A stretch of 64,000 bases of DNA from NCBI GenBank assembly GCA_024663395.1, contig JANFAH010000066.1, forward strand, positions 124,001-188,000, read 5' to 3'. This document shows positions 24,759-37,628 of the stretch, piece after piece (positions within the stretch are counted from its first letter, which is position 1; every line of letters starts with the position of its first letter). The notes under the pieces were generated by a model. The model saw nothing but the letters and a program-made list of their open reading frames with translations. It searched no databases and had not been told where the DNA came from. The DNA comes from Pisolithus tinctorius. Its lineage: Eukaryota > Basidiomycota > Agaricomycetes > Boletales > Pisolithaceae. The position numbers and the translations under genes were made by a program.

Positions 24759-26065
24759 ATGATTGCTACCTTCAATATCGTATCTTTCTTATTCTTGCTA
24801 TTGCCCGTGTCCGTGTTGGCGCACGGTTACGTAGGATCCGTCACCATCGACGGGAAAGTTTATCAGGGCAACGTTCCTGGGGGTACTGCCAACCCTAGTG
24901 TCATTCGACAGGTACTGTGTTCTCACCTCGAGGATCCCACATCCTATCACCGGACTCGGTCACCCAACCTAACGCATGCACCTTTCGACAGGTCTCCACT
25001 ATCGATCCCGTCAAGGGTGCCACTAACCCGTCCTTGAACTGTGGAATGAACGCTACCATGGCTTCGGACGTCGCCAACGCCAATCCCGGGAGCCAGATTC
25101 TCGTTAGTTGGGTCGGCGGCGCTACTGGCGATTCGGAGGTACGACACAGATTCGGATTTCAGATCCTCTCGTGCAAATGATGGATGTTCATGTAGTGGCC
25201 GCACAACGTCGGACCTATTATGCATTACATGACCCAGTGTAGCGGTTCCTGCTCGTCTTTCGATTCCACGAGTGCCGAGTGGTTCAAGATCTCTGAGCTG
25301 GGACTCGAAACGAGTGACACGTGGTATCAAGCTAACCTGGGTTCGTGATATGCCCGTTCTTCCTGTTGCTCGAGTGTCTCACGTGTCTTAACCGATTTTC
25401 AGACGTTGGACAACCTGCAAATGTCACCATCCCTTCCAACATCGAGCCTGGTAATTACTTACTGCGCTCCGAAATCATCGCCCTTCAGCTTGCTACGTCG
25501 GTCGGCGGGGCCGAGTTCTACCCGGCCTGTATCCAATTGACAATCGGAGGTTCAGGCACTGGTGCTCCGCAAAGCAACGAGGTGTGCCAATTCCCAGGCG
25601 GCTACAGTGACACGGATCCCGGAATATACACCCCCAACGTAAGCATCACTACCTGAATTTCGTATGTATACTAACGGACGCATAGATCTACAACCCTCCA
25701 ATCACCTACACCTTCCCCGGTCCCCCTGTTGCTGGTTTCGTAAACGGAAGCTCGAGCTCCGGTTCTGGCTCTGGCTCTGGGACGACATCAAGTCCTGCGG
25801 CTACTGGCTCACCGACGCCTTCAATGGGTACGTGCTATTTCTCATTTCTATATGCCCCTCCTCATGTCACATAACAGCGCCTACTAACACATCTTCCGTA
25901 TATGCACCATCATCGTCCACTTCTCCCTCGTCCGTCGCCAATACCGGATCGACTTACCCATCTTCGTCTCCGTCCGCAGGAACTAGCCAGACTTGTAAGC
26001 GGGCTGTCAAACGAAGCACGAACCAGCAGCCACACAGACGTAGATCCGCACGGTGGCGTCACTGA
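24759..26065 (+). CDS. AA9 lytic polysaccharide monooxygenase (former GH61)
   Basis: A secreted copper enzyme that oxidatively cleaves cellulose or related glucans. Six exons (24759-24911, 24992-25138, 25196-25340, 25403-25638, 25686-25827, 25878-26065) sum exactly to 336 residues. A signal peptide ends VLA|HGYVGS, leaving the mature His1 of the copper histidine brace. The second brace His is in the WPHNVGPIMHYM segment at the start of exon 3. The axial Tyr lies in EFYPACIQL (exon 4), as usual for AA9. Behind the catalytic domain is a Ser/Gly/Thr-rich linker (SGSGSGSG) and a basic tail ending RRRSARWRH, with no CBM1. It supports a plant-cell-wall-degrading lifestyle. Confidence 0.93.
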
Positions 26066-27889
26066 ACACTCCGGTGCCTCGCTGTCGCTGACGATGTAAG
26101 CGCAGCGTGGTTTGCGCGAGGTCGGTCCTGCCATACAGATACGTAACCGTAACTGCTTGCTGTGCAAGCTTTAGCAACCAGAGATTGTCCCGCGGGCAAT
26201 TTCATGTAGCAACTGTTCTTTACTTGACACCGTTCGTTCTGTAGTTAGCTTTACGCATTCATTGTCGTCGTTCAGTGAGGCGTGTTCTTGTTCGCAGGTC
26301 GTGCTAGTCGCTCTCTCATGTACATGCTATGTCGTCACGATGTATTTTTACGCGTAATCTGCATCTACTGGCTTGATAGGTTATTGTAAGTTGTACTTAC
26401 AAGCTGCGATAATGTTATTGAAGACCAATTTGCATATAAACATACAGAGAAGTACTAATTCCCTCGGAGTTCCTGATGGTCGCATCTTAGAGGGCGAAAA
26501 AGATGACGTTTTCCTCATTAGTACAAATGGTCATAATGGACTCCACCGCAGGCAAATATTGTCGATGGCCGAGGTTGACGATCAGGTCGGCCTTCTTAGC
26601 GATGAGGACCGGAAATTAAGAGTCATCCCCCCCGGTCTCAGAACAATTCATGGACAGGTGTAACCCCGAGCATAAAAATAGACGGCTCGAGCATGGCAAG
26701 GAAGTGCATTGTTGGTGCACGGACGGTCCCACTGCTTCGGACATGACACGGGTTACGGCTGGTTACAGGCTCCTACTCAATTTCCATGACCCAATTATCT
26801 GGCATAATTCGCTGTCAGGGCCGGTGACTTGCACATTTCCAAAAAGACTTGAACTTGTAGCTTGAAGGTTCTTCCCGCGGACCTTGTGGATGCAGCCATC
26901 GAGCACCATGTGGTGCAGACACGTACGTTTCGTATGCCTTGAACCTCCCCTTCAGTTCCGTTGTAGCAAGTGGCCGAATTTCTCCCGCACTCGATGGCAT
27001 GAGGGGTGTTAAGATTAACTTTGTCTCAATCCCTTCTTGTATACTTACATCCAGTTCCCAAGTCAACCGACATAAATAACGCGTGTAACCAGGAACGAGT
27101 GCGCTCGTTCACCATGCTCAGCTTACTGCTTCTGCGTGTCATGGAATGGAAATGCCTTCGTACATGTGAACTCAGCATGTGCACGGAGTTCCACTACTAA
27201 GGTGACGGCAGTCGGCCGTGCGGGTCTTGAAGCGTGTTATCCTTCCGGAGCTTTATTCCATTTGCTCGGATCACTGTCGGAACATGGTTCGAGCTTGCTT
27301 TGCGTGCATGAGTTGTCTTCCGCATTCACTGCTCCCCCGCCGAGGCATGTATGGAAACCTGGTATCTGGTAGTATGGTGGGATGAAATGGGTGAGTGGAC
27401 AACGACCACGGAGTCGAAATCGTTCGCAACATGGACCTGGCGCAATATCTTTTCCGTGCCGTGCAACTCCACCAATTGGCACGTACCAGCACTTCAAGAA
27501 GCAAAGCCAAGGAACTACAAGTATCAACACCTCATGATACATCGATTAGATCAGGCAAGTCGTCAATACTGCGCCTGGACCAAGCCCTCTGACTGGCGAC
27601 GAACAGCACATGAAGTAACGCAATATGACAACCTGGCAACGTTTCCCCCGGTTCGCGGACACCTATCGGACTAACCCTGAGTGCTTGTGAGTGCTGAACC
27701 ACAAAAATGTGCTACTCCCTGGTCGTCATGGATGCGGGACGCCCTCTGTTGGCATATAATCTTTGGGATGAAAGCAGACCCCTGTGACCTGGCATCGTGG
27801 GTCCGCGCAGCTCGGTGATCTCACTATTGCAACTGGGACGGCAGAAACCCACTGGAGAACGCCTCTCTTTCGACATCCTCTCTTTCCGT
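26066..27889. other. no gene seen (1.8 kb)
   Basis: Several short open frames exist on both strands, none with a recognisable domain, signal or splice-supported extension. Composition is ordinary. It may hold a decayed gene or an unrecognised small one. Confidence 0.35.
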
Positions 27890-29060
27890 ATGAGTTCTTT
27901 CCAGGAGTTGGAATTCAAGAATGTCGTTGCTCCCATTACTGCTGGGGTCGCGGTATCAGCAACCTTATTTGGGTGTGCCATCGTCCAGACGAACTCGTAT
28001 TACAAGAGCTTCCCTGCTGATAGCTGGCTCCTGAAAGCCCTCGTAAGTCGCTTCTACTAGTTTGACCGTGGTCCCTGACCTATCGCCCTTCGTCAGGTTG
28101 TAACCGAGATGTAGGGCGTCGCGTCTGCTAGTATGGCCGGTTACTCAATGTTCTTAAGGCTACTTCAATTAGTGCGAACTGCATTGCTCACGGCTGGGAT
28201 ATGGCAAGTGGCAGTAGTTGACTATGAACAATCGCAACTACAGGTCTTCATTCCCACGTCTTTGGCTACTGTGATAATTCTTAGTGCCCCGATCGCATTC
28301 TTAGTACAGGTAAGGAGTTTCCCTCGCTATGTGAGGAGGGCTTTAACTTCGGGAAGGCAACCTTTTCAGTGCTGCTATATAGACTTTCCCGGCGGCCAAT
28401 ACTTTTCACTATTCATTTATTCCTGACCGCTTCGCGATTCGTGTTACATATCGCAATCGGCGTTGCGTCCTACGGTACGAGAAATACGGGAGAATTGGTG
28501 CAGCAGTGGTACTGGTGTATCGTGGCAATCCTGATTCTCTCAATCATATGTGATACGTTCGTCACCGCTTCGCTCACCTACCGGCTGAAGATACAGAAGA
28601 TAGACTTCACCCAGTGCGTCATCCGAAGTTGATGTGGTCTGTGGGTGGGTGCTGATGTAGACACAGGCCGTCGCAAGTTATCGATCTTATAATCGTATTT
28701 ACTTTCGGTAAATTCTCCCATTTGTTTCTACCCTAGTTCCTGATTCAATTGAACGCGCCGCAGCTACTGGATTGTTGACTAGGCGGGTATATACTCATTC
28801 GTTCGGTCGCTTGCGCTAAACAGTTCCATTACAGTGCGGCTGAATTAACTACAGTCGTTTGCGTAGGTTTCAGTATAGTTTGCCTTGCCTTGGTCCTGCT
28901 AATCATAGTTACAACACAGCTCTGGGCACTACCAGGAAATTGTGCGTTTGACTTTTTCGAACTCTCTGTATGCAGTTCCTCTAGACTACAAGCAATGCAG
29001 GTACCTGGATGTCACTTTGGATCGCTGTGTCTGGCTGTGAGCGTTGATTGTTTCGTTCCG
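27890..29060 (+). pseudogene. decayed multi-pass membrane protein, DUF6534-like
   Basis: An ATG at 27890 opens MSSFQELEF and a first hydrophobic helix (AGVAVSATLFGCAIVQTNSYY) followed by a good GTAAGT donor (28041). After the expected acceptor (about 28096) the frame meets TAG within a few codons. Further hydrophobic segments continue (FIPTSLATVIILSAP, VAILILSIICDTFVTASL). A later piece (28860-29000) reads like the last helix plus FDFFELSVCSS. The exon lengths, many membrane helices and the FFELSVC-type end resemble the large basidiomycete DUF6534 family. Stops between blocks suggest a pseudogene, though an alternative splice pattern cannot be excluded. Confidence 0.45.
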
Positions 29061-29707
29061 CGACGGAGCTGACCGGACCACGGTGAAGTGTATACGGTTT
29101 CTTTCTTAGCTGCGTATGTCGCATTGCATGTGGTCCTGTGACCCTTCTCACCATTGTAACAGGCTCAATCAACGTGGACACTTCTGTCAGCTGCTGCCGG
29201 GTCACGATTGCGGGTGTACGAACCGGACGGAAGGCAATGCGCAGGGTTTGTCAGTGATCGCCTGCTCGGGAACTGTCACATTTTAGGCTGACGCCTCTCA
29301 GAAAAGAGTAGTTCGGATTGCTAATCATCAGACTGTTTTTGGTATAAAGGTATGGACAGTGACATTTATTGACAAATTGTCTTCATCTACCCCATGCAGT
29401 GTAGGCGTCCAAAAGTGTACCTCGGGAGATGGCAATTCCAAACTGCAAAGGTTCGCAATCTAATTAGTAATACACCTACATATGCCCGTGGTACGCAATG
29501 GCGAATTCCTGGGAAGTTAAGCACTGCGAAAATGAAACTTCCCGCTCACATTTTGTGGTCCTCACAGCGCAGATAAGCAGTATCGTATTCTCCTACATTT
29601 AAGTATGCCTTGCACGACGCAATGATACTTTTTATCGATTCCCTAATCGATCACCATCTAACTACACACCTATTTCCTCACCACCGCGCTTACCAAATGA
29701 CACAACT
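29061..29707. other. no gene seen
   Basis: 647 bp downstream of the CSE1 stop on the opposite strand. There is no recognisable coding or RNA feature. Confidence 0.4.
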
Positions 29708-32700
29708 TCATTGAATAACAAAGCCCTCCGCTGCCAAATTCTGTACGAACGGCCGTACAGTACCTGGGTCACACGAAGCCACCAGTGCACCGGCTCTGGT
29801 CCTGGACAGTGCCCGTCCGAGGAACTCCTTCGGGTCCTTGACGTACGCGACAGGGTCGACAGTGGCACTCTCGGCGGCCGCAAGGCGAGAGTACGCAGCT
29901 TGATACCCTGCAGTTTGCTCTTCATAGTCAATTTCGGTAAAACCTGTGGCGGCGGCGGCGTCTTCTGTAGAAGTCTTGGTTAGATACTGCGGTTCGTTGA
30001 AGAGCTTCACGAGTGCTGTGAATGCAGACGGCCTACAGGGTACCCAACGTGAATAATGTCATCGACATTTAGCATTCACTGGGATATAAGTGATAGTTTG
30101 TAGCACATACCAATTACGCGCGGCAGGCTCCGTGAGCATTACTTGGCTCTCGGTCAACATTCGCGTTAAGCCAATCGCGGCGACCTTGCGATCTTTGTGT
30201 GGCATTTTTGGAACTTGCGGAATGATGAAAGTCGTCAAGATCTGCGACCACAATCTACCAGCGTGCCGGATAAGTGACGTCATTTGCAGAAAGCAACCAG
30301 AAAGTTGGAAGCATACTGAGGTTGAATGCCTTCAACGGTAGATATGACATAATTTGGACCAAGACCCTCGACGTTGATGGCCATTGTGAACAGTAGGAAA
30401 TGGGAGAAATGGTATACAAATTTATCAGTTTTGCTCGTCTGCAACCTCGTGAGAAGGGTCATGAGCAAGACCTTGAAGTATTGTTGCAGGTAGGTACTGT
30501 TACAGAGATGCATGGGGTCAGAGCATATGACTGGTAGGTCGTGGGGACGTACGGAGGTACGTGTAGCATAACCCCCTGCAAGAGCTCAAAGCCCCAAGCA
30601 TCGTTGACTTTCGATGGGATAAGCCTTTGCTGAATGATGGCAAGAACTGATACTATTTGGTTCTTCGTAACCATTTCGTTCGCGTCGCGCGCAAGGAACG
30701 CTGTTAAAAGCTTGACAAGACCTGGGATGCTACCCTTCTGTTGCCACGGCGCAGGCATGAGGAGGAATGGAAGGAGAGCATGGTATTCGGTTGGAACGCT
30801 GGTAGTATGCATATCAAGCATTTGGGCCAGAATCTGGAAAACATAGGGGATATACTCTATACCACAACTCTTGAGTACCGAGAACTCGTGGAATTGGAAT
30901 GAAACATACGATCGATGTCTTGTTGAAGGATGAATGTAAAAGGACCGAATAGTGCTTGTTCGAAAGTTGGCAGGGTTGAAGGAGTACCGTGGACAACGAA
31001 TCTGTATGCGAGAGTTGTCAAGAGCTCCGCTTTGGATACAGTAGACAAACCTCATAAGAGCCGATATACTCTCGAAAATATACTGGTCGAAGTTGGGATT
31101 GCTTGGGTTCCTGGAGATGACACCAAGAATAGTAACGAGCTTCTGAAGGACTTGCTGGTATAATGGGGTCAACGTCTGTCGTGCCGTAATAATTATCCTC
31201 ATGGCACCTGTGTCAAACGTAGACAGTCAGTAGGACTCCTCCGAGATAAGTTAAACATTGATGCACATTTCATGAGGTGGTCATTCTCCGCCACTTTCTC
31301 CGGCGACCCTGCTCCCTCGATCTTTGTTAGGATGACACCGAGCAGGTCAGCAGCAAAGTCATGAACGTCTGCTTGGGAGAACCTTATACAAGATCAGTGT
31401 GGGCGAGGAAGCAAACTACAGCAAAACATGCTCACATGAGCTGCGAGCCCTTTTTTATGGACAAGATACGATCAATGGTGATGGCAGCATATGTGTATGC
31501 GACGTAATTATCCGACTTCAGGTGGTTGATAAGAAGAGGCAAGACAGATAGTAGTTGCTCCTTCGTTAACTGATCAAAGTCGAGGGTCACATGAGGAAAC
31601 CAACAAACCAGCGCCACTCACCTGGTTACGGAAGGTTAGAAGGAAGCGGATTGCATCAACTTGCAAAATGGGGTGCACACTGCTTTGGGCGGCCTGCAGA
31701 TCTTGGAACACATGGTCAGAGAAGAACTTCACCACATCAACTTGTGCGTTGATTGAGGTCACACCCAGCTGGCGTCCAAGTCAGTTTCCATGGCTATCCG
31801 TATCTGAAACACTACCCGTATATTCTCACCTTCGCCGTAGAAGTTTCTGTTGCAATAGCGGTCAGGAGGTATACAGCACAGTCTTTAGACTTCCAGTTTT
31901 GCGCAGGGTTAGAGTTGTACTGCTGTAGGCCAGTGCCGATCCACGACCCCACAATCTCAGTCGCTTCAGTCTGGTATCCGCTGCCAACCAGTGCCTGCAG
32001 TACATCTGCTGCGGCCTGCCGTCTCGTGGATACCTCTGCTGATCCTGCCCCGCCGGAACCAGAAGGGAGTGCCAGGTCAAGACGGATGAATTCAAGTGGA
32101 TCATCTTCAAACTGTTCCATCTCGTGGTCACGCAGACCGACATTCGGCACAACGACTCCTTGCACGAGAGAATGTATAATCTCTTTGGACGAAAATAATG
32201 GTTTGTAGAAGCCGGATCGGATTGCCGACGAAACAAAGCACAGGGCTTGGGAGACAAGCTATGGGCAAAAGACATGAATCGCAAGACTTTTGGCAGAGTT
32301 TCTTCTTCTTACTTGGTCGTTGGCTACATTGGGAAGTTTGTTGGACCCAACAAGTTCCCATACACCTTGAACGAACGACTCGATGGTAGGTGAACGAGTC
32401 AGTTGATCGGAGTAGAGTTTGATGTAAAGCTAGACCTCCTCAGTCAGATGCGTTAGCGGATGGGAGTAATACGAACTTCGGCAATTTCAAAAATGACTGT
32501 CTTCAATCGCGCGGGAAGGGAAGGGTTGACATCATCAGGCTGCATGGAAGATCTTGAGAGACTTTGAGGTGAATAATAAATTGCAGACCCACATCTCCTC
32601 TCAGTTCAGGGGGATCCCAGGTCAGGAAGCGGTGGAACCAGCCAACGTTCGGGGCAAAGAATTCTTCATGGGAGTCCTCAATAGCGGGGGGGAGATCTTG

Positions 32701-33456
32701 GCAGGTGAAATCGTAAAATATCTCTGCTAGAAGGATCTGTGCTTGTGTCACAAGATTGAGATTAGAGGGTGAGGGTGATGAGCAAACGATCGTTGCTGTC
32801 TGACGGAAAAGGAGGAGGAATGGATCCATGAAGCGTGAGATCACAAAGTTGATCTCCGTAAAAAGTGCGTCTGAGCGCACTTGCGGACGCCATTGCCGAA
32901 AAATAGAGTGTGCAGTCTCAAGAACACCGATATTAACGTTATAATCTGTTGGAGAAAGAGACATTACGAGTTGCTTTTGGATCATGTCAGACTTGGATAC
33001 CATTGCAAAAGAGAAACACGTAGATGTACATCAATGAGATTACTCCATTTTGCGGGGAAGTCGAGTTCTGCAATGAGCGCGACTGACTCCGCGATTTGTG
33101 CACGGATTGATTTTTCTGTAGGATCAGAAAGGGCTATCATTGTGGGAACCAATTCTGATCGAATGGCGGATTTGTCTTGCTCAGACAGAGGTGCAACTTC
33201 CTGTGGCACGATGTCTGAAGCGCGTCAAGTCGTCAAAGAATGAAGGACCGACTTCTTCCCATCTAAGCTTGGTAATATTTTTTAGATATATTCCCCCCGC
33301 AAGTCGGATCGAGCGATCTTGTGTCTTGTCGAGTATAAGACGTAGCAGATGGGTTAGGAAGCCTTGCTGGGGAGTAAGTTGATCGAGCTGTTGCTCTGCC
33401 TGCTTTCTCGTCGTGGGCTGCAGCGATGCTTGAAGTAACGATGCAATGTCGGCCAT
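29708..33456 (-). CDS. CSE1: exportin-2, importin-alpha re-exporter
   Basis: A HEAT-repeat karyopherin that returns importin-alpha to the cytoplasm with Ran-GTP. The N-terminus MADIASLLQASLQPTTRKQA begins an importin-beta N-terminal domain (QDRSIRLAGGIYLKN, DFPAKWSNL); then VLETAHSIFRQWRPQ.RSDALF, characteristic of Cse1, and the central region with FLLFTMAINVEGLGPNYVI (about 30330-30410). The C-terminal block (LFNEPQYLTKTS...AGYQAAYSRLAAAE) ends ...EGFVIQ with stop at 29708. Roughly 12-15 exons with short introns are needed. The ATG at 33456 is preferred; only a TTG lies upstream in frame. The expected size (about 960-980 residues) fits the span. Confidence 0.9.
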
Positions 33457-33822
33457 TTGGCTGTCAATCAATCAGTAGGATGATGTGTAGCAGAGGCAAA
33501 GTCGTTGTAGTGCCACTTGGAGCCATATCAGACGCGACCGCGTTCTCTGTTTGGCGTTGTTTGCAAAATCACTCGTCTTAGACTTTCAATTGGGAATTTG
33601 GGATGTCCCAAAGCTCAGCGCTCCGTGTCAGCCTTGCGACAAAAAGGTAAAATGCCGATGCGCACACAAGTAGGGGACTTGATGTGCACCGAGAATGGGT
33701 ATTGTTCCACTTCCGTGGACCTGCGCCACTCCACGCGTTGTCCAGCCTTTCATCCTCGTGGTTAGTCTGTAGAGTCTAATAAGGCCTTTCCGTCACATCG
33801 TAGCTTCTTGCCCTTGACCACG
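33457..33822. promoter_or_regulatory. CSE1 / RBR gene A divergent spacer
   Basis: From about 33600 rightwards this spacer is repeated in inverted orientation upstream of gene A' (49517-49730), so the upstream region of A was copied with the gene. The part next to CSE1 is not repeated. Confidence 0.55.
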
Positions 33823-36800
33823 ATGAGCATGACTAGTCGTCCTCAAACCGACCCATCATCCAGACTTTGTCGTTACTATTCCGCGGGACGTTGCAACAAA
33901 GGTTCAGATTGCAAGTTCTCTCATGGAAACGAGGGGTCTCTGGCACCCCCCTGCGAGAGTACTTCCACCAGTGCTATTGAAGTAGTTAACTCCCTCGCAA
34001 CTCGCTCCAGGGACGAGCGCCGGAAGCCTTGTCACTACTGGAAAGCGGGCAACTGTAAAAAGGGTTCAGACTGCAAGTTCTTGCATGAGAGCGAAAATCC
34101 TCTGCCGTCTAACCGTGGGGTTACCTCTACTAGCGCTGCAGAAGTGGTTAGCACCCCCGGTACACCCTCACAGGATGAACGCCCATCGCCCTGTCGCTAC
34201 TGGAAAGCAGGAGGATGTAAAAAGGGTTCTGATTGCAAGTTCTCACACGTAAACCACGATTCTCCGGCATCCCACAGTGAGAGTGCCTCTACCAGCATTG
34301 GAGAGACGACGAGAAATCGCAACAAGAATTCTATTCCGCGCGACACCAAAGTATGTGGTTTCTATCTCATTCAACCGACATGCCGATTAATCCGCATCAG
34401 GCACTCAACAGTGCAGGGTTGGAGTGCGATGGTGTCCCGGGAGTACAAGCCCGAACGTGTCCTGACGACTCTCGTGCTCCGGGCGATACGTCTCAGCAAC
34501 CTCATTGGGGCCATAGCGTTTGTCGTCTTTGGAAAGCGGGTACTTGTACTCGAGGGGATAATTGCTGGTACCTCCACGCCGACGATGTCCGTTTATAACT
34601 TTGCCTGCTTGTTTCCGAACTTACAAGATCGCTTAGATCCCCACCGATTCGGAGGCAGCACAAAAAGAGGCAACCGAAACGATTGGTCGAGTGGTACAAG
34701 GCTCTATCGTTACCTATCGTGCAGGTCTTGACATTGTGGGCCTTATCTCCGGTTTCGAGTCATGCACCCTGCGTGTGAAGAATATTCCTGCAGACGCAAA
34801 AGAAGATGAAGTCTGCGCATTGGTGACACAACAAGGAGTGGATGCCAGTCGCTTCCACCTTGTCAGCATCAAGAGTGGAGGCGGAGGAAAGGTCGAGGCC
34901 GAAATCATGACCGATGAACGACTAGGACGGATGTTGTCCACTGAATTGAATGGAACGATATTCAAAGACAACGAACTGGAAGTCGAAGTTTCAGCACCCA
35001 ACACATTAGAGGGAATGGCCGCGTCATCGGTGCAGGATCCCACTGTCTTGACTCTATCATGGCATTCCCCTGCTGTGCGCTATGCAGTAACGTACGTTGA
35101 TGCGGCTGCCGCTCAGGCTAAAGTTCGTGAATTAAATGGCCGCACTTACAATCATCGTCGCATCAAAGTTCAAATGAACAACGAGGCTTCCGGCCCGCTT
35201 GCACCCCGTACCATCATCATCAACAACCTTCCCCCAGAAACAGATGATACTGAAGTGGTGACATTTTCTGGATCAAGTGCCGTGAAACAGCTGAAAAGCA
35301 CACCCGTACTTAGTGTTGATCAAGTCGAAGGCCGTCTTCGTGGCCTTGTACCATTCACTGTTCGTCGAGGTTTTCGATCTATCGACTCCTCATCGATACC
35401 TGACCCAAACGGGTTCCTTTCTGTCCGTGCTCGTTTTCACTCTGGAGACGATGCCCTGGTTGCCCATCGATACCTCGAAGGCATCAGATATGGCAAACAA
35501 GTTGGGATGTGGCTACGTGTCCCGCATCCAATGGATTTTACTATATCGCTCGACCCGGAACAGTACAGCGCACAGAAACCTCAGTGGGACGCTTTGATTG
35601 GTGGCCTCGGAGACCCGAAAGCCTGTATGTTAAACATTTACAAGCATGGAACCGCTGTACGCATACGCCTAAGCGGATCTCAAAATGATGCCGTTGGTGC
35701 ATTGAAGGTCAAGGTCGAGAATCTCGCTAGAGGTGAAACGGTGCAGGGTTGGCATAGGACTTTGGCACACCCCAAAAACAAATTTTCAAAGCAGGTTCTT
35801 GTCGAGACTGGAGCATATATGCGAGTAGACCGGAAGACGCAGGCGTTGAAGGTGTATGGGTCTGCAACGTCGACCGAACGTGCCCGAAAGATGATCAGCG
35901 AGGAACTCGACAGACTATCCTCTGCCGACTTTACTACCACTGTTCCTAAGCCAGCAGTCCGGAGTTTAATCAACGAAGGGGGTCTGGCTCAACTAAAGGA
36001 GACATTTGGCGAGGACGCTGTCAAGTTCGACATAACATCCAAGAGGATCACCGTCTCCGGTGGAGAAGAAGCGCGGCTCGCATTGGACAGTATCGTCCGG
36101 ACCGCAATGAGAAACAATCAAAAGCACTCGACTGCATCACAGACCGAGACAGCTTGTCCCATTTGTCTTGACGATATCTCTATCCCGTTCAATCTGGGAT
36201 GTGGACACGCTTACTGTGTCACATGTTTGCGTCACTTCCTATTATCCGCTCTTGAAGCCTCCGAATTTCCCCTGCGATGCCTTGGTAATGATGGCCGTTG
36301 CAATATCCCCATCCCTATTCCAAGTATCAAACGTTTCCTCCCACCAGCGTCGTTCAACCGTTTACTCGAGGCTGCATTCACCTTCTACCTCACCAGGCAT
36401 CCAAACGAATTCAAGTACTGTAAAACCCCTGATTGCACACAGATCTATCGTTCCACCGGTTCTGAGGCTCAAGTGACCCTCCGTTGCCCGTCCTGTTTCT
36501 CGGTCACTTGTTCGTCATGCGGTGAGTCGCACGACGGGCTTCAGTGTGCCGAAGTCAGGCGACGCCAAGCGGAAGAGGAGGAGCGGCAGAATTCGACCTG
36601 GGTCGCTGCGCAAGGCGGGCGCGTCAAGAGGTGTCCACAGTGTAGCATACTGATAGAGAAATTGGAGGGATGCAACCATATGACGTGCAAGTTGGTACTT
36701 TTGACTTGTTGTTAGCCCATAAGACTGCTAACTCGAACAGTTGCGGTGCTCACATCTGCTGGAGATGTATGGGAATTTTCACCAGGGATACCATATATAC

Positions 36801-37191
36801 ACACATGCGAGAAGCGCATCAAGGCATCTATGATAATGAACCTCAATTATTCCAGGGAATAGATATCCTAGAACAGCATCAGCTCATGCAGCAAATTCAG
36901 CAAGAGAGGGACAGGGAGGAGCAGAGAATTAGGGTAATGCAGACAGTGCGAGCCAGGGGAAGGCAGGAAACTGAATTGACCCAACAGCATCAGCTCATGC
37001 AGCGGATCCAACAAGAGAGAGACAGGGAGGAGCGCAGAATTAGGGTGAGGCTGGAGGCAGAGCGGGCTCGGGAAAGGGGGGAAGCCGAGCGGGCAAGATT
37101 GGTTCAACAAAGAGAGGAACTATTGAGGCGCGTGCAAGAGCAAGAACAAGAGCAAGCGCGGTCGCGGGGCGGAGGTTGTTTGATAATGTAA
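33823..37191 (+). CDS. RBR ubiquitin ligase A: CCCH fingers, RRM-like, RING-IBR-RING, coiled coil, CaaX
   Basis: Four exons (33823-34350; 34401-about 34590; about 34659-36690; 36741-37191) give 1066 residues. Residues 15-165 hold three C-x7-C-x5-C-x3-H fingers (for example CRYYSAGRCNKGSDCKFSH); a fourth follows in exon 2. Next come RRM-like segments (CTLRVKNIP, RTIIINNLP) and a KH-like region. RING1 is CPICLDD...CGHAYCVTC (about 36150); the IBR follows; RING2 is CPQCSILIEKLEGCNHMTC, with catalytic Cys codon at 36671-36673, then CGAHICWRC after the last intron. The tail is a Gln/Arg/Glu coiled coil (two units) and ends GGGCLIM, a farnesylation-type CaaX box. Domain order resembles the C-terminal half of plant DEAH11/12 with makorin-like fingers added. 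The exon 2/3 junction has two equally good solutions. Role inferred: RNA-binding, membrane-anchored E3. Confidence 0.85.
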
Positions 37192-37628
37192 ATTTCTAGG
37201 GTATTTGCACCGTAACAGCTTTCCATGCTTTCCGCCTTGATCCCACATTGTGGACAATCGCTAACTGTTAGTCAGAACCTGTATGAGTACCACCTTATCT
37301 CTTAACACGGAATTCGTCGTTGTATTCTACACTTCAAACCAGAGTTCGTGTTGGATTCGAGAGCTAACGTTGCATCACGGTGGTTGCGTGTGCACAACTT
37401 ACGCTCACGACCTGAGGCGTTGAAGTATAGGGGTAAGCACTCCTGAGCTTGCAAGGGCGATTCTCAGGCTTGTTCAACCAACTTCGCCTCGGAAGCGCGC
37501 AACTTACGTTTTGAATCAGCGGCCACCTGTCTTGGGCATGCTCGTGGTAATTGGCAACGAGCGAGACTTCGACATGTGGCGAATTACACGTGTCTCTAGA
37601 GCCCTACAACATCCCTTGCCATAGTACC
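37192..37628. other. spacer between RBR genes A and B
   Basis: No gene is seen. The spacer exists three times: here, inverted at 45123-45550 next to A', and inverted in diverged form at 53164-53640 between B' and C. It therefore documents two rounds of duplication of an A-B gene pair. Confidence 0.7.
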
